Of a stretch of 64,000 nucleotides of DNA, positions 56,588-64,000 are shown piece after piece. Both the position numbers and the translations under genes were made by a program. Under the pieces are notes generated by a model that made no database searches, had not been told where the DNA came from, and saw only the letters and a program-made list of their open reading frames with translations. Origin of the DNA: Myrmaecium sp. VS I D KN 1 (taxonomy: Eukaryota; Ascomycota; Dothideomycetes; Valsariales; Valsariaceae); the NCBI GenBank assembly GCA_019775845.1, contig JADQAV010000001.1, positions 248,001 through 312,000 of the forward strand, read 5' to 3'. The first letter of the stretch is position 1, and the number at the start of each line of letters is the position of its first letter.

Positions 56588-58138
56588 TGTGCCGGGGTGG
56601 GGGGGGGCCTGTAGCCCCACGAGTTGGTGGTGAGAGCCTCCCCAAGGCCGGTCGATCGGTTTGGAAAGGTGTTGGATGTGGTAAATAGGGTTGTAGGCAG
56701 CCGTCAGAAGAGAAGACAGTGGGCGATCTGGCTGGGGTTGTCAGAACAAGGATGGATATGGAGTTAATATCAGCAACAGGAGCGTTGTGAATTATTAGCT
56801 GGTGAGTATTTGCTTTAACAACGAAAAGAGTTCCAGCTGGGTCGCGCCGAGACACATCTATCTGCCTTATGCCCAGGGGCGCCCTGGGATCTGCGGGCAA
56901 GGAAAAGAGACGGCGGTGAGCGGTGCACAGTGATATTTCATAAAAGGTCCTCTTCGAACGGAACGAAGAGGGATGGCAGGTCTCAGCAAGGCTGAAGCTG
57001 AAAGGAGACGGATGATCTGAATATCCTGATCATGCATGCCATTTATTGGCAGTCCGGCTTAGGCATCCAGTTCCCGCTTCGATGAGGAATCTTCAAGTGT
57101 ATGATCAAGGAAAGGAAGAGATTCGGACTCCGCGATATATTCCGTGACGGTTTAATATATTTTTCTCACCTGTTCGGATCGCAAGTGTCGCTGATATGTC
57201 GTTGTATCTCCGTGCCTTTTGCCTATCGCGATGGGCATGACAATTGAAGCTGGGATAAAACAGCACATCAGAAGAAAAGAGAAGGATATTGTCTCTGCTG
57301 AACGTTCCGGCAAGGGCAAGCGAAATGAGTTCTGAGAGTGGAAGGGAGAAGAGAGGGCGGCGCCCGGACGTTGCGGCCTAACCCGACAGCCCAGAAAGGC
57401 GTGCGTATGAATGTGTGGCAGCAACGAGGCTGGATGCTCATGTCGGCCGTTGACAACGTGCTTTCCCTCGCCCTTCCTGGCGGGATTTTCGGAGGAATGA
57501 CGAGGCGTGGCAACATACCCGAACAAGGGCAGTCGGTCGCAGCACGTCGTGTAACCTCTTCTCGTCCGCAGACAAACACGGCCCGACCGTTCTCCTGGGG
57601 CTCCGCAACGCTGCGTGCATTCTTGCATCGGTCCTACAGTTACAGGTAATGGGTCTTGCCTGTACCTGTACTCAACGTCGTCGGGAAGCCGAAGGTGAGT
57701 TGTGAGGTCGTCCATCCTGGCAAAGCGTCCCGAGGATCTTCTTTTTTGCTCTTATTAATAGTGAATCAATGAAAGCAAGCCGATCTGCAACGCACCCCAT
57801 CTCCGCCTTATCGGCCGACCCTCGCTGCTGCACGATTGCATAGGTATTCTTCGTCGGGGGCTGGGCTGGGCTGGGGTGGCCCTGAACGGTCGCCGTGTTC
57901 GATCGAAGAATCCAACTCGTGTGCCACGAAGCCTGGGCCAGGGAGGAAACCGTACGTAGTATGCATGGATCGACGCATGTCGTGGGGGGGAGTGTCAGCG
58001 TCTCGCCTTGCTGAAACGAGGTCCCGACGGATGCGGGAGCCAATTGGGTACTTGCACACGGGTCCCGGGCGTGCATGTGGGAAGCTGGGGGGAGGCGTGT
58101 TTTAGAAGCTTTGGCAGTCACGTAGGAGAAGAGGCACG

Positions 58139-58161
58139 TCAGTCAGGTCAGTCAGTCAGTC
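58139..58161 (+). repeat. (CAGT)n microsatellite
   Basis: Five CAGT/TCAG units with one G interruption. Confidence 0.85.
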
Positions 58162-60029
58162 GTGGGAGGTTGATTTCAGGCGAGCCCGCCTGGAGGAAGC
58201 GAGCATCGTCCTCGGTTTGTGGTTGTACGCGCTGCAACGGCCGAGCTCGGATGCGGATCCAGCTGGCTGAGTGACGGAGCGCAGACATGAGGGTCGAGGG
58301 ACGTCAGCTTCGAGAACAGGGCAGAAGAGTCACGGTGATCGGGTAGATGGCTGGATCGATGGAAAGCAGACAAGGCAATAGGGTACCTCGTTGGTAGAGA
58401 CAAAGGGTTGTCCAGGCTGGTTGACACGAGAATGACGGCGGTTAGGAGCTCGGGGCAACTGCCCAGGTTTCTGGACCCTCATCTTCGCCTGGGGAGAAGC
58501 GAAGTTGTTGCCTGGATAAGATGAGGATCTCTTGCCTGAGACCCAATTGCGATTCGCGATGGGCAAGTGTCTGGGACCTGATGAATCAATTGGCTCGGGC
58601 TCGATAGATTTGACCAATACGCCGCAACGAAGGGAGTTTTTGTCATCGCACGAGGCTGCGAAGGAGTCGAGTGTAGAATGGATGTCATCCACGAGGAGGT
58701 ACTTAGTTATCGTAGGTAGTGACAGGATCGCTACCTACTAGGTACTATGACACCGAGCCAGCAACCCCGTAAATTGCAGTACTTCTCTGCTTCGCGCTCT
58801 GATAATGGCCAATTATAAATTAAAAGAGGTACTTGTTCGTCTCAGCGTCTCGAGCAAGGTTCCGCGGTGCCAGCTGAAATCCCAGCCGTGCCACGATCAT
58901 TCCATCCTTCTTCCTCTCCCTCTGTATTATCTCCGTATTATCTCTCTCTTCTCTCTCCTTTCCCTAATCGAGGTGCATATCGCTGTCCTTGCCGCAGTCG
59001 GGTCCTCTCCGGCACCCACGTATGCACACCCCGCTTTGGAGAAAGAGAGACTTGAATTCGAATCGAGGCCGAGGCCCATACAACCGCCAGCCGGGGATCG
59101 GATCCTGCACCTAACCCACAGAAGCCGACACACGCACCGTCACCGAAAGTCAGGGAAGAGAGGGAACGAGACGTGGGGAGACCTGCTGCGCGCTTATATA
59201 GGTATACTGTATCTACAAGTGTTGCGGGAAGGCCGTCGTTCTTTATAGGGCTAACTTTTTAGTGGTGAAAGTTGCGAGGGTGGATGTGAGGAAAAGTGGA
59301 TACCGGGCCGGGCAGGGGAGGCGGCGATTGGCTGGGAATTCCGTCAGGCACGGCGCGGTGATTCGGCTAGGCCCGGGAAAAGAGGAGGATTAAAGGCTAC
59401 TTAGTCGGCCGCCCCCGTCCACTCATCGCAGAAGATTTCTCGTCTCCTCGTCCACTCAACACTCTCGCCCTCCACCGTCCGCACGACCACCACCAATCAG
59501 TGTCTTCATCCCCAACCGCCGTCCGTTATCGTTGCCCTATCATCATCTGCCATCACCGCCAACAACTTGAAGTGAGTCGGTACTCCCCCTCCCCCGCCCC
59601 GGAGCTGTCTGAGCTGTTGTCGTCCGCCTGTCCGTTGTCGCAGTCGCCGTCGTCGTCCGTCCTTGTACACGACCGCACGCCCGCACGACCGCACAACTGC
59701 ACGACTGCATCATCGCTGTTCCCTGCTCCGGCGCCAATCCAACGCGACGCCTGCGCTGACCAGCACGCCGCCCCGGCACGCCAGCCCAACCCCCAGCTCC
59801 TGCGCTCGTGAGCTGCCCTCCTTCGCGACGACTGCAACCCCAAACCCCGACTGCGACCGTCGCGATCGCGACCTCACCACCACCAAATCTCGTGACCGCT
59901 CTTGTCTGCGGGTGGAAGTTCTTCGGTAAGTCGTCAACTGGGAAGCGCCCTCGTCCTCTCATCCATGCACCCCTCGCGCGACAATGGCTTCCTCGGGACG
60001 CGGCGGCTACCCATCGCCGTCGCGTTCAG

Positions 60030-60150
60030 ATGTGCGGGTGCTGCCGTCGCCGTTGCCGCTGCCGCTGCAGTCGCTGTCACGGTCGCCGTCGTTGTCGTTG
60101 TCGTTGATGCTGTCGCTGTCGCGATCGCGGTGGCTGTCGTTGCATGTTTC
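60030..60150 (+). repeat. degenerate GTCGCC/GTCGTT triplet repeat
   Basis: A 120-bp block of near-regular GTCGCT, GCCGTT, GTCGTT units. It stays open in several frames (Val/Ala or Ser/Leu runs), which explains the spurious frames here. Confidence 0.75.
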
Positions 60151-61336
60151 GTCTTCTAACGTATCCTTTTCGTCACTGCAGCGTTTGGTGTGTCGCGCTT
60201 CCTTGACCGCACGCGTTGCGACGCTGCACACCCTTAGGTACAAAGTGCCGACCAGGTTTATAATACCGTCCGCACCGAACCTCCCGCCGCGGGTAGTTTG
60301 CGACAGGACTCAGCCCTCGGACGTCACATCGCCGACGGCTAAGCAATTAACAGTCCGCAACCACGAGCGAGCCCTGCGCCTCGGCAGCTGATTAAGAAGG
60401 TAAGGTTCCTGTCCCTCATGCACGATGTGTTGGCCGGACTGAGGTCGATTGACAACGCATCACCTCCAATCGCTTTTCGGCTCGCGCATGCCCGCTTCCC
60501 CCATCCACCTCCCCAATTGCTCGAGTCTTGCGGGTGGATCAAGCTAACGAGTCGTCTGGCGCAGCTGGCTCCGTAGAATACCGCATTGCGATCCCACCAG
60601 TCGTACCGAGACCCCGAGTCTATTGCGACCGTTCATCAAGCCTCGTGCGGTTGCTGCCGAAAAGCGCAAAGGCACCAACTTATCCAGCAAACGTGCCGAA
60701 CAACGAAAGGCAGCGGGCGAGCGCAGCAGACAACGTCCTCAATTAGGTGCTAAGAAGGCTGCGCATTCATCGCCTTACACCTCCCTGCCAGGCCACTAAG
60801 CATTGACAACGCATCGAACCTCTGTGACGTGACCCAGTCCGGCACAGCAGGATCCACAAGTCGCTGCAAGACCACATCTCGCACGGCCAGCAAACACGGG
60901 CATCAGAGCGGCCTCTTAACCCACGCGACGACTCAAGTCGCAAGCAATCATCATACCGATCCTCAGACAAAGCATATTAGGACTGTGATAAAGGTGTGTA
61001 TTGGCCCGTTATGCTGCCTCATGATTGGATCAGAGCCTGGCTGACCTCTCTACTTAGCCTGTAGTCATCCTCCACTAGTAGCTGTGATCGGAAGTCACGT
61101 CGCGTCCCTCGACATCGAGCTCCACCTATCCGCAAACACACCGTTTTATTATTCCCAGGGTGTCCGAGCAAACCCGGGAGTGAAGCTTTGACTCGCCAAG
61201 CTAGCCCTTCGCTGCCGCCCTCTACCTACGCCGAACAGTCCGTGCAGCCTGTTCTGAAGCAGCGCGCGCCGAGAACCGCGCAAGCAATACCGACCGATTC
61301 TCGCAGTCGCGCATCCTCGCGCAGACGGCCATAAAC

Positions 61337-62443
61337 ATGACAGACTACACCGCATACCAACAACAGCATCACCCGGGACATCCCCAGGCGCATCTGCAGG
61401 GCTACCAGGGCGGTGCTCCGACTGCTGGGCCTGGAAACATTACTTCGCCGACCCAGCAGGCCCAGATGCACGCGCCCTACAACCAAACATCGCCTGTGCT
61501 GCCTTCGCAAGGACATTCATACCCGCAAGCGGGTACTCCGAACACCCAAGTTCATCAACAGATGGCGTATCCGCAGACCTATGGTTTACACGGGAACTTT
61601 GGTATGTCGCCGACCCAAGCGGCTGCCATGGCCACCGCTGCGGCTTCGGGACAGTCATACTATTCGGTGCAAGATCAGACCATACCAGGCCAACTTGCGC
61701 AGGACCCGAGGGCGTCCCCGCGGGTCGCGGGCACTTCGATCAAATCGGACGGACGGCCCCGCTCGCCTCCTCAGGTATCGAACACAATGACCCAGCCGCT
61801 CCCTACGCAAGTCCAGATGCCACCAGGACAGACAATACCCCAGCGGAGAGTCAGCCAGCAATTGACCAGCCCAAGCATGCAGAACCCACAGCCTGTCATG
61901 AACCATGCCCCACCACGGCCTCCGGGGCCACCTCAAATGCCTCCGCAGATCCCTGTTCCCCAACATCAACAATCCCCTGAAATGGTCGCTGGCAGTGCGG
62001 AAGAGTCTCCCCTATACGTCAATGCGAAGCAGTTCCATCGGATATTGAAGCGGCGAATGGCGCGCCAGAAGTTGGAAGATGCACTTCGCCTGACTTCCAA
62101 AGGACGGAAGCCATACCTTCACGAGTCGCGACACAACCATGCAATGCGCCGGCCTCGAGGTCCAGGAGGTCGTTTCCTGACTGCCGATGAGGTTGCGGCA
62201 ATGGAAAAGTCGCAGAACGCGAATAAGGGTGGAGAGGATGGGGGTGACAAGGAGAACGCCGAGGCGAACAAGGCTTCGCAGCCTAACTCTGCTGCGAAGA
62301 GAAAAGCACCGATGTCCAGTACAAAGACGGCACAGCCAACCAAAAAGACCAAGACCACCGGTGGCGCAGTACAGCGGCCGAGCACAAGCGGTGAGGACAG
62401 CGAGGAAGACGACGAGGATGAGGATGCGGAAGACGACAGCTAG
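61337..62443 (+). CDS. HAP2: CCAAT-binding factor subunit HapB/Hap2 (NF-YA)
   Basis: Role: the NF-YA subunit that joins the HapC/HapE (NF-YB/NF-YC) dimer and gives sequence-specific binding to CCAAT boxes; nuclear. Seen: one exon, 368 residues. The first 220 residues are Gln/Pro-rich. The NF-YA core covers about 225-285: subunit-association helix [20 protein letters not shown], a linker, then the DNA-binding helix and loop [20 protein letters not shown] and FLT. After it come a Lys-rich segment ([20 protein letters not shown]) that can serve as a nuclear signal and a strongly acidic C-terminus ([14 protein letters not shown]). Length and start ([12 protein letters not shown]) fit Aspergillus-type HapB. 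Odd: no intron in the frame, but an unusually long upstream region without another gene. Confidence 0.96.
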   Translation: MTDYTAYQQQHHPGHPQAHLQGYQGGAPTAGPGNITSPTQQAQMHAPYNQTSPVLPSQGHSYPQAGTPNTQVHQQMAYPQTYGLHGNFGMSPTQAAAMATAAASGQSYYSVQDQTIPGQLAQDPRASPRVAGTSIKSDGRPRSPPQVSNTMTQPLPTQVQMPPGQTIPQRRVSQQLTSPSMQNPQPVMNHAPPRPPGPPQMPPQIPVPQHQQSPEMVAGSAEESPLYVNAKQFHRILKRRMARQKLEDALRLTSKGRKPYLHESRHNHAMRRPRGPGGRFLTADEVAAMEKSQNANKGGEDGGDKENAEANKASQPNSAAKRKAPMSSTKTAQPTKKTKTTGGAVQRPSTSGEDSEEDDEDEDAEDDS

Positions 62444-64000
62444 ATGCACGTCGATCTTTCCGCTTTCTTGTATATTCCGCCCTATTCTTTCGTCATGAGT
62501 TACGACAGCGAGTGCTATCCGACCTTCCATTTAATCTGGTCTCATCCGATGGCGAATTTTTTTCCAACATAAAAAAGGGGGTGTTACTTTTTGGAGAACT
62601 GGAACGGGAGCCCAGAAAAAAAAGAAGAAAACCCCTTCAAAAAATCGCTGCTTGAGTTCTGCATGGGCTACTTGGAGTGCGAATGGGCCCCTTAATCTTA
62701 TCGGGTCCTTGACGCGGTTGCTTGGTATCTTTCCCCCTTGAACTTTCTTATATCCCGGCCGATCGATGACCTTGTTTCTTTTCTTTTCTTCTCTTCGGCT
62801 TTTCTCTTTTCATGGCATTTTCACTCGCTCATGCTTCCGATCACGACCTATTCTTTCCTTTTGGATTACGTTGGCCAGCCGCACGTGCTGATACGGTATG
62901 GGGGGGTGGGTACTAGGGACGGGGCAAAGGGATGGGATATCGGGATGTATGCAGTGTACGTCGACACAGGGTTCTTTCCTTTTTTTTTGCTTTTTCTTAC
63001 CTTAACCATCTATCTTTTCCTTTTCCTATTCTTATCTTTCCTTTCTTACTACTTCCTCTTCACCACGACACCGGAAATGCTAGAAAATACGAATCCGTCG
63101 CCGGACCTTGCCTACCTTACCTGATTCCGATCGGACATCATCGCCTCTTTCACTTTTTTTGTTTTCGGAAGGGACCGGAGATGAGGATTTCGTTCGTCTT
63201 CTGGATGGATCGGGCGTCATGTCCTGCTGCTGCTGCTACTGCTTCTTCTCCTTCCTGTTTTATCACTACACTGCCCTGGATTCGCCACATTCTTGGAAAT
63301 TATTTGCGTTATTGGCGCCGGAGTCAAACGGAGCTGACCGGTCGGTTGTCAAAGAAGCCATCCGTCCTGGTTGGAAGAGGGACATCAGGGTGGAACTGTT
63401 CTCTTTCCTTGTGGTTCTACATTCGGATGACGGCCATCGCTGCTACTGATGCTGCTGCTGCTACACTTTGTCCACTTTTTATTTTCTTTGTTTAAACTCA
63501 CGGCCTAAAACTCACGGCCTCGGCGAAAGGGAGTGGTACGGGTCAAACTCATTCATGGCACTTTCCTTATCTTCTCTCTTCTTCTGCTGCTCTCTTGTCT
63601 TTCCTTTTCACTTTTTCTTCGCCTTGTTCTCCTTCCTGTTATACCTCTCTCACGTACGTCGGTGCGAACGTTCTGCTCTTGTTCTTATAGTTAGTCCGTC
63701 CGTCCGTCCACTAGTTCGTTAGTCAAGGAGTTTTGTAGATGAACAATCCTCTTGGTGTATTCGAAGAAATCATCTATCTCACCTGTTTCTCGCCTTGGGC
63801 TGCTTCCTGCTGAAGTCCACACCAGCTCATAGCACACCCGCAAGGTTTTACAACATTTTGCCGCCAACGATACGGGGAAATTTTGCCAAGCGGATGGGTT
63901 CGACAAGATCTTCTAGGCACACAGTCACGATGCATGCGGTCCTACGGACCATCAATAGGATTTTGTTACGAGCACGATGGGTCATGTCTTATACGCCAGA
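62444..64000. other. HAP2 3' region and right end
   Basis: A/T-rich, with long T-runs (62980-63060) and poly-A/G stretches near 62570-62640. A short (CTG)n-type run lies near 63226-63245. No gene recognised. Confidence 0.4.

Larger units (their letters stand above)
55728..61336. other. long gene-poor region and leader of HAP2
   Basis: About 5.6 kb. I find no frame that resembles a known family. Simple repeats at 56286, 56566 and 58139 are listed. From about 59400 the sequence is rich in GTCGCC/GCCGTC-type triplets and C/T stretches and probably contains the promoter and a long leader of the HAP2 gene, possibly with untranslated exons. A GTAC/CTACCTA cluster lies at 58700-58750. Confidence 0.4.

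Noticed and set aside
59902-60159. Val/Ala-repeat hydrophobic frame that resembles a membrane protein
   Set aside because: It is just the translation of a degenerate GTCGCC triplet repeat; other frames over the same bases are equally open.
1-64000. Transposons, virus-like elements, CRISPR arrays
   Set aside because: No reverse transcriptase, integrase, transposase or capsid-like frame, no long terminal repeats, and no regularly spaced direct repeats were seen.

Overview
The window looks like nuclear DNA of a filamentous ascomycete (Pezizomycotina). The evidence is: compact GC-rich genes with introns mostly of about 45-100 nt; pyrimidine-rich 5' leaders; a fungal complex I accessory subunit (17.8 kDa type), which excludes Saccharomyces-like yeasts; and families typical of moulds, namely an Rlm1 MADS-box factor, a HapB-type NF-YA, Msb1/Mug8, a DUF1752/Reg1 protein, DUF3140 and an ELMO/CED-12 protein. 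Class or genus cannot be fixed from the sequence alone.

Layout. 0-16 kb, all on the plus strand: the 3' part of a GRF zinc-finger gene, a large P1B-type copper ATPase, a small DUF3140 gene, an RLM1 orthologue and a penta-EF-hand (peflin/ALG-2 type) gene. 16.9-20.6 kb: RPT1 (26S proteasome ATPase, minus) and CCT4 (chaperonin delta subunit, plus), head to head over a 357-bp shared promoter. 20.6-25.7 kb: a long stretch with no recognisable gene. 25.7-42.6 kb, plus strand: a REG1-like PP1 regulator, an ELMO protein, a basic Ser/Arg-rich fungal protein, an MFS transporter and an NTF2-like protein. 43.4-47.4 kb, minus strand: complex I 17.8 kDa subunit, threonine aldolase (GLY1) and a HAD hydrolase. 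50.7-54.1 kb: MSB1. 55.6 kb: an intron-containing tRNA-Thr(AGT). 61.3-62.4 kb: HAP2/hapB, behind a very long leader. The last 1.5 kb shows no gene.

Most genes are ordinary conserved eukaryotic housekeeping or signalling genes. Several touch cell-wall and polarity control (RLM1, MSB1, ELMO), carbon and CCAAT-dependent regulation (REG1, HAP2) or protein homeostasis (RPT1, CCT4), but nothing shows that they form one functional cluster. I found no CRISPR array, no intact transposon and no virus-like element. Intergenic DNA is very rich in microsatellites.

Exon boundaries below were built by hand: GT..AG sites that keep the reading frame and restore the conserved family sequence. In every complete model the exon lengths add up to a multiple of three. 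Family names rest on recalled family sequences, not on a database search.
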